DNA of 64,000 nt from Fidelibacterota bacterium (GCA_020354025.1 CP070638.1:2861870-2925869); one strand, 5' to 3'. Positions 35,564 to 45,652 are shown, numbered from the stretch's first letter. Program-made: numbers and translations. Notes: a model not told the origin generated them from the letters alone.

Positions 35564-37450
35564 ATGAATATAAGAACCGGATTCACCAGAGCATTCTGTC
35601 TTGTATCGCTGCTCCTTGTTGGGTGCAGTAGACCGGAAACCATGGTTTCCCTGAAAGAGGAGTGTCTTGAAACAATGTATGTTCTGGTTGATGCTTTGCT
35701 GGGCTTTCAGGTTGACGATCCTGCCAGTCCTGATTACGGTGCTTTGCAATGTCCTTCATGCGGTGTTCTACATACCAGAGCCGCTGAAGCAGTCTACCCT
35801 CTAACAGTCGCATATATGCACTCCGGTGATGATAGATATCTTTCGGCAGCCCGGAATCTGGGAAACTGGCTTATCAGACAACAACTCCCCGATGGCGCAT
35901 GGAAAGAAACACCCGAAGAATGGACTGGCACCTCCACTGATCAGCTGCTAATGATGACGATGGCATTCCCGATACTAACGGATTCTTTAAATGAGAAGGA
36001 AAGAATCAGTTGGAGAAACTCAATCCGCGGTGCTGCTGATTATCTGGTTCAAGTAATGAGTCCAGATTTCGCCAGTATCAACTACTGTGCTACCACCACC
36101 GCCTCACTAGCGATGGCCAATGAGTATTTCCCTGATAATCGATATGCATTAAAAGCACGGGAACTCGCAGTTCAGGTGCTTTCCAAAATGGACAACGAGG
36201 GTTTCATACATGGTGAAGGAGGACGAATACACGGAGTAAAATATGGTGCGGATGTTGGCTATGAGATTGATATGTCACTCTGGGGGCTCGCGCTCTATGC
36301 ACGATTAATGCATGATCAGGATGTCATGGACGCGGTGAGAAAATCACTGCAGAACCACCTATATTTCATTTATCCCAACGGTGCCATAGATGGCTCCTGG
36401 GGTATCCGTTCCAACAAATGGACTACCTATGGCAGCCAAACCGCCGATGGTTGCCAGGTGCTTTTCAGCATGTTTGCCGAAGAGGACCCTCGCTACCGCA
36501 CGGCGGCTATAAAGAACCTTGAATATCTCCGCACTATGATCAAGAATGGACTGATTGGTTATGGCCCGCACTTTTGGGATATATTCAGCGATCTACCCTG
36601 TATTTACCCCACATTCGTCCGAGCAAAGAACCTAGCGATGGCGGTCGAAGTGGGTGAGCAGGAACCGGGAGTACTGGAGCCTCTGCCATCGGAGGAAACA
36701 GGTTGGTTCCGGGAATTTCAAACCACGGATGTAGCAGTCATCCGGTCAAAGAACTTCATGACTACCATCACAGCTTATCGCTATAAGGATCTGCAACGAA
36801 CGTACAATAGCAAATATATGCACCGTCCTACGGGTGGCTCGATCTCCCATTTCTGGGCAGCAGATCATGGTTTATTACAGCTATCCAGTCAAACCGAGTA
36901 TCACCGCTGGGAACCAATGCATTTTCCGGAACTTGACGATGTCTACTGCCTGACTCCCAGGATTGAATTCACGAATGAGAATGGCTACTTTACCAACCTT
37001 TATGAGTATGATGGTCACTTCTCGGTTGAACCTGGCAAAGGCTGCTCGCTCGCCGTTGTGACCACGTCAGGTGAGTTGAGCGACAGGAATCTCCTGCCGG
37101 GTGGTGTAGCCTACAGCTGGGAGCATAATATCTCGGATAATGCCATGACTCACCAGATCGAACTCAGGTATCATGGGCAAACTCCTGAGGTGGATATTAT
37201 CGAGCCCTTCGTGAGGCAGGAAGGTATGACATTTGAAATGATCGATCCTCACACGGTCAGGCTGGAGGGATCAGCAAAATCATTCCTATTTGAAATCCTC
37301 GAAGGGGATGTTTATATCGAATTGGGCGAGCATGATTTGATCTATCGTTCCGTTTTCCCGTCGGTTAGCGTGTTTCCCGTGACCCTGACTGTCAGGAAGC
37401 CCGCCACAGGTTTCCTGAATCGGATTCGATACCGTTTATCGATCCACTGA
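35564..37450 (+). CDS. Lipoprotein, alpha-toroid plus beta-sandwich, polysaccharide-lyase-like
   Basis: This 628-residue protein has a lipobox LLLVGC. After it comes a CPSCGVLH motif (two Cys, possible metal or disulfide), then a helical toroid (AVYPLTVAYMHSGDDRYL, TSTDQLLMMTMAF, YEIDMSLWGLALYARL) to about residue 360, then a beta-sandwich. This is the layout of PL8/12/15/17/21-type lyases and some uronyl hydrolases. I do not recognise the family. Candidate catalytic residues would include His and Tyr in the second half, but none can be assigned safely. The stop of GH31 lies 12 bases upstream, so the two are in one unit and probably act on the same glycan. Confidence 0.62.
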   Translation: MNIRTGFTRAFCLVSLLLVGCSRPETMVSLKEECLETMYVLVDALLGFQVDDPASPDYGALQCPSCGVLHTRAAEAVYPLTVAYMHSGDDRYLSAARNLGNWLIRQQLPDGAWKETPEEWTGTSTDQLLMMTMAFPILTDSLNEKERISWRNSIRGAADYLVQVMSPDFASINYCATTTASLAMANEYFPDNRYALKARELAVQVLSKMDNEGFIHGEGGRIHGVKYGADVGYEIDMSLWGLALYARLMHDQDVMDAVRKSLQNHLYFIYPNGAIDGSWGIRSNKWTTYGSQTADGCQVLFSMFAEEDPRYRTAAIKNLEYLRTMIKNGLIGYGPHFWDIFSDLPCIYPTFVRAKNLAMAVEVGEQEPGVLEPLPSEETGWFREFQTTDVAVIRSKNFMTTITAYRYKDLQRTYNSKYMHRPTGGSISHFWAADHGLLQLSSQTEYHRWEPMHFPELDDVYCLTPRIEFTNENGYFTNLYEYDGHFSVEPGKGCSLAVVTTSGELSDRNLLPGGVAYSWEHNISDNAMTHQIELRYHGQTPEVDIIEPFVRQEGMTFEMIDPHTVRLEGSAKSFLFEILEGDVYIELGEHDLIYRSVFPSVSVFPVTLTVRKPATGFLNRIRYRLSIH

Positions 37451-37557
37451 AGGCTTTTTATAACATAACTAACTGCTGTTAATAGCCCTTATGGTCAATA
37501 CCACAATATCAGGCGAATAGAACTATATCTACCGGGTAGAGTCTGAAAGGAATCCCT

Positions 37558-40128
37558 ATGATGATCCGCCATATATCAATCTTGACCGGATCCATAGCAT
37601 TACTGGTCACTTTTACAGGTGGAGCAGATCTGCCAATCGTACCAAAACCCAAGATCGCTGAACGAGGGAAGGGCAACTTCACTCTGTCAGGCAGGCAGGT
37701 CACCTTGAGGGTATCTGCTAAAAATCAATCTGCCCATGACGCTGCTCTGGAAGGATTGGATCGTGCCATCCGCGATTATGCAAACACGGAACCGGTCAGG
37801 ATAACCGCAGGTGCACCAGAGATCTGGTTGGGTATCACCTCTGAGGACAAGGAGTTCGAGAATCACTGCCGTAGTAAAAGAATCCTTCCTGAAGATCGGA
37901 TTGGTGAAGAGGGATACATCTTGAGAGTAGCCCGAAGAGAGATCACCATCGCGGGTGCCTCTCCCGCGGGTTTGTTCTATGGTGTTCAGTCTCTGATCCA
38001 ACTTCTCAGAGGAGCCGAGAAACCGGGGATTCTTCCGGCCGTAATTGTTGTGGACTGGCCCGATGTTCAATATAGGGCTGTAATGGATGACATAAGCCGA
38101 GGCCCCATCCCTACTATGGCATTCTTCAAAGAGCAGATCCGGCGCTGCGCTGAACTGAAACTGAACATGCTCAGTCATTATGTCGAGAATGTTGTCATAA
38201 CACAAAGCCACCCCGATCTTGCCATGCCTGGCGGCGGTCTCACATTGGATGAATGGCGTGAACTACGGGACTATTCTGCCAGATACCACGTAGACCTACT
38301 AGGTGGATTCCAGTCTTTCGGCCATTTTAATAGCATCCTGAGCTATCCCCAGTACAACCATCTGGGCGAATCGGGTCGCATGCTGTCGCCGGTGCAGGAG
38401 GAGAGCTATAGACTTCTCGCAGACATCTACAAGGAGTATATACCCATATTTAAGACACCATGGTTCAATGTTCACTCTGATGAAACATGGGATCTCGGAA
38501 GGGCCGAGTCAAAGGCGCTGGTTGACAGCCTGGGAGTTGGCGCTGCTTATGCCATGCATATTAATCGCCTTGATTCCCTGGTGAAGAAGTATGGCAAACG
38601 CACCATGCTGTGGGCCGATATCGCCCTGGCTCATCCGGAAGCCTTGTCATTACTTCCGCGAGATGCAGTGCTGATGGCTTGGGAGTATAGCGACTTGGAT
38701 TCCTACGAGCACCTGCTAGCACCGCTGGCAAAGACCGGGCAGGAAATCTTTATCAGTCCCGGGGTTCTTAATTCCAATCGCATTATGCCCGATTACCGGC
38801 AGACCCGTGGCAATATCCGTGGATTTATACGGGAAGGAGTACGGTATGGAATCAAGGGAGTACTCAACACCGTATGGGACGATGGCGGTATGGCTCTGTT
38901 TTCAAAAGACTGGTATGGTGTAGCCTATGCAGCCGAGGTCTGCTGGAACGTGGAATCAGGTGATCAGTCCGATTTCGAAAACCGCTTCGATCGGGCATTT
39001 TACGGTGACCGGCGTAAAACTCTAGCCCGGGTGATTAATCAATTAAATAATCTCACCGATCTCAATCCCACTCAAAGAATGAATGAGCAGGTGTTTTGGG
39101 ATCAATTGATGCCCCCGCGAGGCAGTGCACTGCGCATGAACCTGCATGGTTGGGCAGACGTCCTCGAGGTATGTACCCAGGTAGATAAGGTGATTCAAAG
39201 TTCGGCTCCCCCAATCCGTATTGGAGATCTGGATTACTTCCAGTTCACGGCGGATCAATATCGCTATATGGCCCGGGCGCGGATGAATCTCTTGAGCGCT
39301 GCTAATAAATACAGTCAAGCTTGCGCTGAGCAGTTGACCGATCGTGAAGCGGTCAGACAAGCCCTTGTAGAGGTCCTTGGATTAGTAGGCGAGACCACTG
39401 GGATGTTAAGGGAGCTTCGTCACCGATATGCCCAACTCTGGCTGAGAGAAAACCGTTCATATGCACTCGATCATGTACTTGAATCTTTTGATCAACGGAT
39501 TGAGGACCTGGATGATGCTGAGCTCAGAATTCAGGTAGCTATCGGTGATTTTGACAAAGGTCATGCTTTGCCCCCACCCACAACTGTCCGCTTGAACATT
39601 AAGCAGGTTGACAGCTACTACTTCCAGGACTGGCTGATATGCGGCCCTTTCCCCTATGATCGCAAGCGGGATGATAATCCCGATTACCTTATTGAGATGG
39701 GTGGTGTTGCGTCTGCCCGACCGACCGTCTACTCCATCACTGAAATGGACGATGGCACTGAAGTCCCCTGGAAAAAGGTCCATTCCGTCGAATTCGGGGT
39801 GGTTGATTTGGCCAAATTATACAAGAATAATAGGCATGTAGTTGCATATGCTTATGCGACAATTGAATCGAAGCGACCACGTGAAGTGCGGATCACGCTG
39901 GGCAGTAACGATGGAATTGAAGTATTCGTAAACGGGCTGCTGGTTCATAGGAACCACATGATGCGTAGCCTAACTCTCGATGAGGATGAGCTGCTGATTC
40001 CTGTTAAAGCAGGCAAGAATCATGTCATGCTACAAATTGACCAGGGAAATGGGGATTGGGGCTTCTCTTTCCAGCTACCTGATTTCAAGATCAAGAATAA
40101 TAAGCATAAATACTACATCGTTGAATGA
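37558..40128 (+). CDS. GH20-like hexosaminidase with C-terminal extension
   Basis: This 856-residue protein has a signal peptide and a start preceded by AAGGAA with a five-base spacer. Residues about 30-150 resemble the GH20b domain (PKPKIAERG at the start, then AGLFYGVQSLIQLL). The barrel follows (MDDISRGPIPTMAFFKEQIRR). NVHSDETW contains an Asp308-Glu309 pair that matches the Asp-Glu of GH20, although the family usually has GGDE. GH20 enzymes remove beta-linked N-acetylhexosamine with substrate assistance. A helical region and a C-terminal sandwich (DWLICGPFPYD to the end) follow and may bind sugar. The altered HSDE motif means that another exo-glycosidase of this clan is possible. Confidence 0.75.
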   Translation: MMIRHISILTGSIALLVTFTGGADLPIVPKPKIAERGKGNFTLSGRQVTLRVSAKNQSAHDAALEGLDRAIRDYANTEPVRITAGAPEIWLGITSEDKEFENHCRSKRILPEDRIGEEGYILRVARREITIAGASPAGLFYGVQSLIQLLRGAEKPGILPAVIVVDWPDVQYRAVMDDISRGPIPTMAFFKEQIRRCAELKLNMLSHYVENVVITQSHPDLAMPGGGLTLDEWRELRDYSARYHVDLLGGFQSFGHFNSILSYPQYNHLGESGRMLSPVQEESYRLLADIYKEYIPIFKTPWFNVHSDETWDLGRAESKALVDSLGVGAAYAMHINRLDSLVKKYGKRTMLWADIALAHPEALSLLPRDAVLMAWEYSDLDSYEHLLAPLAKTGQEIFISPGVLNSNRIMPDYRQTRGNIRGFIREGVRYGIKGVLNTVWDDGGMALFSKDWYGVAYAAEVCWNVESGDQSDFENRFDRAFYGDRRKTLARVINQLNNLTDLNPTQRMNEQVFWDQLMPPRGSALRMNLHGWADVLEVCTQVDKVIQSSAPPIRIGDLDYFQFTADQYRYMARARMNLLSAANKYSQACAEQLTDREAVRQALVEVLGLVGETTGMLRELRHRYAQLWLRENRSYALDHVLESFDQRIEDLDDAELRIQVAIGDFDKGHALPPPTTVRLNIKQVDSYYFQDWLICGPFPYDRKRDDNPDYLIEMGGVASARPTVYSITEMDDGTEVPWKKVHSVEFGVVDLAKLYKNNRHVVAYAYATIESKRPREVRITLGSNDGIEVFVNGLLVHRNHMMRSLTLDEDELLIPVKAGKNHVMLQIDQGNGDWGFSFQLPDFKIKNNKHKYYIVE

Positions 40129-40270
40129 ATGAGCAACGCTTTAAAGGGACAGGATTATAGAACATTTTACACAGATTGAGTTAAAAACCAAAAGAGACAG
40201 ATTGCGGTACCAAGTTTGTTTCCACACCTCGTACAAAGCGTCTATTACTCGATCTGTTCTTAATAATTCC

Positions 40271-40303
40271 GTATCCGGTCTGTATCCGGCCTGTATCCAG
40301 TGA
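40271..40303. repeat. Three 11-base tandem units
   Basis: The units are GTATCCGGTCT, GTATCCGGCCT and GTATCCAGTGA, the last one partly diverged. The third unit runs directly into the dispersed repeat, whose copy at 29164 has a single GTATCC box at the same place. The tandem array may have grown from that box. Confidence 0.6.
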
Positions 40304-40339
40304 AACGACTTTAATTTTGACTTGTCCCTACTTCAGCAG
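40282..40339. repeat. Dispersed intergenic repeat, copy 2
   Basis: The core 40303-40339 matches 29184-29221 in the same orientation at 32 of 38 aligned positions with one gap. See copy 1. It begins inside the 11-base tandem array. Confidence 0.55.
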
Positions 40340-40538
40340 TACGCCCACCTTTGGCGAGACTGTCTATACGCTATTTTAATAATAGCCCCGCAGCCTGCGG
40401 GACAACTCTGAAGCTTATTTTAATGACAGCATCTTGATGGATATGGTGTATTCCTACGTAACTAACCGAGCGATGCAGGTATAGCAGGGGAATTTCAGAT
40501 GAGGAATACGCCTAATCGTGATATTCAACAATAAAAGG

Positions 40539-42227
40539 CTAATCAGAGATTAGAGCGTCTGAGGACACTTCTTTCCCCACCGCCACCAACTCGCCTCTTA
40601 TAGCACCAATATTTCCTTTAAGCCTTATATGTGCTGATTTTTTACCGTTCACAACCATAAACGGTTTGCAGTCTTCTGGAAGAACGACATCCTGAATTAA
40701 TACATTGCGGCTATTGAGCAGGCTTAATACAGGGCCGTTTTCCGGTACTATCTTCAAGTTCCGGAGTGTGATATTATCAGCATCAACACAGACCAATCCT
40801 GCATTCGCTGAAATGAATATACTATCCAATTCTACATTATTAATGGCCATTTCTGGCAAACCGAGCAACAAAACCGCTTGATTCGCCTCGCGGCAGTATA
40901 TGTTCTTGATATGGATATTCCGAAAACGCGGTGTCTCTTCACTTACGGCTACTTCTAGCCGTTCGCTGAAGACTATATGTCCTTCTGAGTCCACTTCCGG
41001 GATAGGCGCTTTGTTGTCATAGAACATATTGAAACGGATAGCTTCTGTCGGAATATCTTTCATATATATATCGCGGATATAAATATTTTCTACCACCCCT
41101 CCCCGCCCGCGCGTACTTTTAAAACGCAATCCTACATCAGTCCCTAAGAAGGTGCACCTGCGCACATCGATATTTCGAACACCGCCCGACATCTCACTAC
41201 CAACCGTGAAACCTCCATGCCCATGATAAACGATACAATCCGCAATAGCGATATTCTCGCTTGGTTTTCCGCGGCGCCTACCGTATTCGTTCTTGCCAGA
41301 TTTTATGCAAATTGCATCATCCCCAACGTCAAATTGGCAATCATATACTAGGACGTTTCGGCAAGATTCCAGATCTAGGCCATCGCCATTTTGCGAATAC
41401 CAGGGATTGAGCACCGTAATATTGCGGATAACCATATTCTCACACATCAGCGGATGAATGTTCCAAGCTGGCGAATTCTGAAAGGTCGGCCCATCAAGAA
41501 GAACATTCTTACAATTGTTCAGATTAATCATCACCGGCCGAAGATACTCTCGAGCTATAGCATATTCCTGCAAGTCGCTAGCGCCGCTATTTTTCAGTTC
41601 TCTTACAATTTCAGCACCATTCATCGCCTGTTCGGAAGGCCACCAGACGCTACCATCACCACTTACCGCTCCGCCTGAATCCAGCAGCTCCTGCCACTGG
41701 CGCTCGGTCGTCTTAAATTTTTTCACTGGGCGCCAGGCCTCCCCAGCACCATCAATAATCCCTTGTCCAGTGATGCCAACATTTTCGAGTCCTGCCCCGT
41801 AAATCGGTGAAATGCACCTTACCTGCTCTAGTCCCTCCCAGGAGGTTCGAATGAGGGGATAATCTTCAAAGCAATAGCTGAACTGTATTAAAGCGCCCTT
41901 TTCCAAATATAGGTTAATATTGCTCTGAAGGCGGATCGGACCAGTTAACCATATTCCAGCTGGAATGCATACTCTCCCACCCCCCGCGCTGGCACAGGCT
42001 CTGATTGCATCGCTAAAAGCATCAGTATTTAGCGTCTGCCCGTCACCGACCGCTCCATGATCAATAATATTTTCTGTATGGGAGGGAAACTTAGGAACAA
42101 CAATCTGCGTCATGTCAAAAGGCAGATCTTTGGTATATTTTTCTAATTTTTCAGTTCTACAACCATTGGAGCTACAGATTGATATTAAGAGAAGGAATAG
42201 TACTGTTCCTTTCAGAGAATAACGCAT
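40539..42227 (-). CDS. GH28 polygalacturonase-type enzyme
   Basis: This 562-residue right-handed beta-helix protein has a leader with a possible lipobox (SSNGC). All GH28 motifs are present: NGDGLDLES with Asp282, VGDDAICIK with Asp303 and Asp304, GHG with His337, and RFKST near residue 370. The spacing between the first Asp and the DD pair (21 residues) equals that in known polygalacturonases. GH28 enzymes cut alpha-1,4-galacturonan or rhamnogalacturonan by inversion. The N-terminal FNIII-free layout and extra loops (WPSEQAMNG, GASDLQEYAIAR) suggest an exo or rhamnogalacturonan-type enzyme. It is the last gene of the minus-strand block, 168 bases after the PorV-like gene. Confidence 0.9.
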   Translation of the reverse strand: MRYSLKGTVLFLLLISICSSNGCRTEKLEKYTKDLPFDMTQIVVPKFPSHTENIIDHGAVGDGQTLNTDAFSDAIRACASAGGGRVCIPAGIWLTGPIRLQSNINLYLEKGALIQFSYCFEDYPLIRTSWEGLEQVRCISPIYGAGLENVGITGQGIIDGAGEAWRPVKKFKTTERQWQELLDSGGAVSGDGSVWWPSEQAMNGAEIVRELKNSGASDLQEYAIAREYLRPVMINLNNCKNVLLDGPTFQNSPAWNIHPLMCENMVIRNITVLNPWYSQNGDGLDLESCRNVLVYDCQFDVGDDAICIKSGKNEYGRRRGKPSENIAIADCIVYHGHGGFTVGSEMSGGVRNIDVRRCTFLGTDVGLRFKSTRGRGGVVENIYIRDIYMKDIPTEAIRFNMFYDNKAPIPEVDSEGHIVFSERLEVAVSEETPRFRNIHIKNIYCREANQAVLLLGLPEMAINNVELDSIFISANAGLVCVDADNITLRNLKIVPENGPVLSLLNSRNVLIQDVVLPEDCKPFMVVNGKKSAHIRLKGNIGAIRGELVAVGKEVSSDALISD

Positions 42228-42395
42228 GACATCAGCTTTCTTATAAGTTGATTATTGACTTTCTCATTTGATATATCAGTAATACATTATCCAACACTAA
42301 GCAAACAGATCATGTGACCATCAGCTCAGTTCTATGGCCATTTGACTATTTCAGCGAGTATTGATCAAATTGGCACGGGCTGACGCGAAGATTCA

Positions 42396-43427
42396 TTAAA
42401 ACGCGAACATAATCGCAAAGCGATTGACATCAGAAAAAAAATCCATATTCGAATAGGAATAGCTGATATTTGCATTTATGCCCATGATACTGTATAGTAT
42501 TCCGAATCCGCCTGACCATCCTTTCACATCGTGATTGGTGACATAGCCTGCTCTGAGAGAAACCATGGCGTCAAAAGTAAAATCTAGCCCCATATGCAAA
42601 CGCTCAGTATAATTATTGGGATGAGTAAATTCCATCGAAGCCAACAATGAGGTTTTATCGTCATGATAGGGATTTATGAAATCCATAACATCAATGACTC
42701 CCCCCACTGCAAAGGTCATGGGCAGCTGGGTAGTAATTTCTTCATATTTCACCGCGTTTGCGAAATTGCGAATAGACATTGCGAAGCGAAAACTCTTGAT
42801 GGGTGTGTAATATTTAACACCTAGATCATATACCAATAGTTGATGCTCATTATTTTTCAAACTGGAAGCCAGCGTACTTTGTCCCAGTTTTTGGTTGGCA
42901 TATCGCATTGACAGGCCAAATTTGAATGCCGCTGTAATATTCCGAGCATATGCTAATCCAATGGCATAAGCGCCAACGTTATCTACCAGACCGGTTTCTT
43001 GGTAACCTTTTTCATCAGTGATAATATCAGCAGTTGAGATAAGCCGAGTACCTATAATGTCTCCATAATTAACATTCACAAAACTCACACCGATTGCTCC
43101 ATAGTTTTCCAGGTTCCACGCAAATCCATCGGCGATATATTGAATGTCCGCAATCCATTCTGTACTGGATAGAAATATTTCGAATCTGTCACTCATTTCC
43201 GCTAAGCCAGCCGGATTGTAAAATATGCTTCGGACTCCTTGTCCGACCGCTGTGTAAGCGTCACCGATAGCAGTTGCTTCCGGCACTAAACCCACTTGTA
43301 GAAAATTCATAGTAGATTGGCCGGTTTTTTTCATGTGCACACCCTGATTTTCTGCGGTCTGTGCGAATGCTCTTTGTCCCAACATTATCGTAATCAGGAT
43401 AATTAGATTTAGAATCCAGCGTTTCAT
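42396..43427 (-). CDS. PorV/UPF0164-like outer-membrane barrel protein
   Basis: This 343-residue protein has a signal peptide ending RAFAQ and the family N terminus with GDAYTAVGQGVRSIFYNPAGLAEM in pattern (GDA...V..G....YNPAGLA). The rest is alternating beta strands ending in an aromatic residue (FAIMFAF), as expected of an outer-membrane barrel of the FadL/PorV group. PorV works in the type IX secretion system, where it carries substrates to the attachment complex. The gene follows the tailed surface protein by 24 bases, and GAGG lies upstream. An analogous arrangement exists at 56509-59827. A dedicated shuttle or anchor for the tailed neighbour is inferred. Confidence 0.82.
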   Translation of the reverse strand: MKRWILNLIILITIMLGQRAFAQTAENQGVHMKKTGQSTMNFLQVGLVPEATAIGDAYTAVGQGVRSIFYNPAGLAEMSDRFEIFLSSTEWIADIQYIADGFAWNLENYGAIGVSFVNVNYGDIIGTRLISTADIITDEKGYQETGLVDNVGAYAIGLAYARNITAAFKFGLSMRYANQKLGQSTLASSLKNNEHQLLVYDLGVKYYTPIKSFRFAMSIRNFANAVKYEEITTQLPMTFAVGGVIDVMDFINPYHDDKTSLLASMEFTHPNNYTERLHMGLDFTFDAMVSLRAGYVTNHDVKGWSGGFGILYSIMGINANISYSYSNMDFFSDVNRFAIMFAF

Positions 43428-43451
43428 ATACGTTTTCCTCTAACTGAGCCT

Positions 43452-45611
43452 TTATCGTACAACTATAAACTTTTGATATGCCATCTGTCCATCGGGTTCT
43501 TGGAAGACGGCAATATAAATACCGCTGGCTATCGCCTGCTGGCTGTCAGTCAGCATATCCCAGGTTAGTGATCCGGCCTTGGAAGGGGGATTGTGGATGA
43601 TGGTTCTTACCAGGTCACCACTTTCCGTAAATATCTTTATGGTAACTTCCGCTGGCAAGTTGAAGAACATGAGACCCCTGTCATCATCCCAGCCATAATC
43701 CGCGATAAGTTGATCCCTGATATTATATGGATTGGGTACGATTCGTATCCCACTCAAGTCACTTCCGGGAGGACGCGGTGGGTGCACTTCGATTGTGGTT
43801 GGATTCCATAGTCGGCCGCTCCAAATAATCTTACCGCGACTATCGGGATGCGCATTCATATCATATTCCGATATCTGATAACTGGACTGAACATAATAAA
43901 AATACGAGGCGCCGAATAATACACTTGTGTCTCTCCAGGTATGTTCGTTTGCCTTATCTGCGGCATCCGTCTGATGTACGATATCAAAAAATACGGTATC
44001 AGCCCGACCAACACGCCGCAGGACGCGATAACCTGCGAATCCATCTGATTCTTCAGCTTCCGCATCGGACCATTTAATTTCCACGCCATCGCCGAAGCCT
44101 GTAATCTCTTGTGTCGGTGGCGGCGGGCTACCTGGAACCTGCCAGTTATGTTCAAAATTCCATTTCGCCCGGGCTGCCGCTTTATGCACGGAATCGATAC
44201 CAGTACTGATCCACCTATCTTTGATTTTATCGATTTCATTGGCGTCGGGTGGATAGGCAAAATTGGCGGGAAAATATCCCTTATCAGCATCGGGCAGATT
44301 GGGTGGATCAGTTAAGGTATTATTCAGCCATTTCTCCCCGATTTCCTTTTCCTTCTCAATACCTATCCCAGCGTACCCGCTGGCATAAACAAAGTGAAGT
44401 GATTGGCCATCTTCGAATGTCGGATAAGGTCCGAATGCAGAAATGCTACGATTCCAGACAGCACCTTTATTAAATCCAGATCCCAGATTAGACCAGTCGG
44501 GATCATTCTGTTCATCATTATTGGCACGATGAAAAGTACCGTCATACTGCCCTTCCATTGGCTGATGCTTACCGTTCTGACCTGCTATCAGATCGTATAT
44601 CAAATCCCTGGCAGCGGGATTGCTCCAATCGACTCCCATAGGAACTTCGGCGTACACATCCGTCACCCGGGGCTGGAGAGGATCATCAACATCCTCTGCG
44701 GGATCCGTATAAGGGCTTTCTGAAGCGTGGAGGATAGTATAAAAGGCAATGTCACTTTCTACCAACCGGCCATCCTGTGAAGTAACGGGCCCTCCCATTT
44801 GATCACCCTGACGGTCCGGTTCATCGGCATGATACATGTAGAAAACGCGCAGGCTGTCCCCGGGTCTGGCGCCATAGTAGTGATGCCAGCAGGCACCCCG
44901 CTCTACCTCATCCTGATCCGGTATGCCTGGATCGTCAGTTGAACCCTTGGCCTTGCGCCAATAAAAAGGGGCCTGGTGCATAGAGACCCAGAAATCGTTC
45001 AGGGTCTCACCGCTCGTATTGGTTAATACAAGATCCACAACCATATAGTTATCGTGAAACCGTTGACTCCATGCAAACACCTTGCGTTTGATTTCCACAC
45101 CAAGGGAGTTGACAGTATTTACTTCAGCTGTTTGATCACTTGTTCCAATCATTTTGGTTGGATCGACTTTCCCCCATTCGCTGAGGGTTACATTTTGATA
45201 ATCGATCACGCTGGTCGGGTATGCCCAGCGGATATAATTGGTCATAGAGTCGACCACAGCCCAGTTCGGATAGATGTCCACAGACCTTATCACCGCTTTT
45301 GGAATTAATGTTCCATTGGGATCTGTCCAGTTCATGCAAGCCATGGTAATGGTCGATCCCGTCATCCCCGATCCTTGCTCCATTGATGGACCCATGCAAT
45401 TGTAGTCCGCCGGAAACCAACTAGCGCTATATACAAAGTTTCCCGTACCACCATCTTCGAGGATGCCGCACCAGACCCGGTTGGCTCGAATTACTGCAGT
45501 TTGGGCCATTAATCCCGGTCCGGGAAACACAGCGGCACATAGACCAATTCCGGCCAGCCAGGTCATGATATTGTCCAGGACATGATGATTCTTATTCAGC
45601 ATTGTGCTCAT
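43452..45611 (-). CDS. TonB-associated tailed surface protein
   Basis: This 719-residue protein has a signal peptide ending GLMAQ, a large N-terminal domain of unknown family, a fibronectin III-like domain near residues 500-600 (EIKWSDAEAEESDGFAGYRVLR) and a C-terminal FlgD-like tail beginning VPNPYN. It shares organisation and some sequence with the 769-residue protein at 56509: IKRKVFAWSQRFHDNYMVVD aligns with VTRVSRAWSYPDYDDMIIYE. Both lie directly after a TonB receptor and before a PorV-like gene. By position it could be a glycan-binding lid or partner of the receptor in place of SusD. The start has a weak ribosome binding site. Confidence 0.7.
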   Translation of the reverse strand: MSTMLNKNHHVLDNIMTWLAGIGLCAAVFPGPGLMAQTAVIRANRVWCGILEDGGTGNFVYSASWFPADYNCMGPSMEQGSGMTGSTITMACMNWTDPNGTLIPKAVIRSVDIYPNWAVVDSMTNYIRWAYPTSVIDYQNVTLSEWGKVDPTKMIGTSDQTAEVNTVNSLGVEIKRKVFAWSQRFHDNYMVVDLVLTNTSGETLNDFWVSMHQAPFYWRKAKGSTDDPGIPDQDEVERGACWHHYYGARPGDSLRVFYMYHADEPDRQGDQMGGPVTSQDGRLVESDIAFYTILHASESPYTDPAEDVDDPLQPRVTDVYAEVPMGVDWSNPAARDLIYDLIAGQNGKHQPMEGQYDGTFHRANNDEQNDPDWSNLGSGFNKGAVWNRSISAFGPYPTFEDGQSLHFVYASGYAGIGIEKEKEIGEKWLNNTLTDPPNLPDADKGYFPANFAYPPDANEIDKIKDRWISTGIDSVHKAAARAKWNFEHNWQVPGSPPPPTQEITGFGDGVEIKWSDAEAEESDGFAGYRVLRRVGRADTVFFDIVHQTDAADKANEHTWRDTSVLFGASYFYYVQSSYQISEYDMNAHPDSRGKIIWSGRLWNPTTIEVHPPRPPGSDLSGIRIVPNPYNIRDQLIADYGWDDDRGLMFFNLPAEVTIKIFTESGDLVRTIIHNPPSKAGSLTWDMLTDSQQAIASGIYIAVFQEPDGQMAYQKFIVVR

Positions 45612-45652
45612 TTTCCATATAGTGCCTCAACGTTTTGAATTCCCTTACGTGA

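Larger units (their letters stand above)
40129..40538. other. 410-base intergenic region between convergent gene blocks
   Basis: This lies between the ends of the plus-strand GH20-like gene and the minus-strand GH28 gene, so it should hold terminators for both. I see no strong hairpin with a U-tract. It has an 11-base tandem repeat (40271-40303) and the second copy of the dispersed repeat (40282-40339). No gene is recognisable. Confidence 0.5.

Noticed and set aside
42269..42278. 10-bp palindrome TGATATATCA upstream of GH28
   Set aside because: Too short and AT-rich to separate from chance, and unlike the palindrome at 53525.
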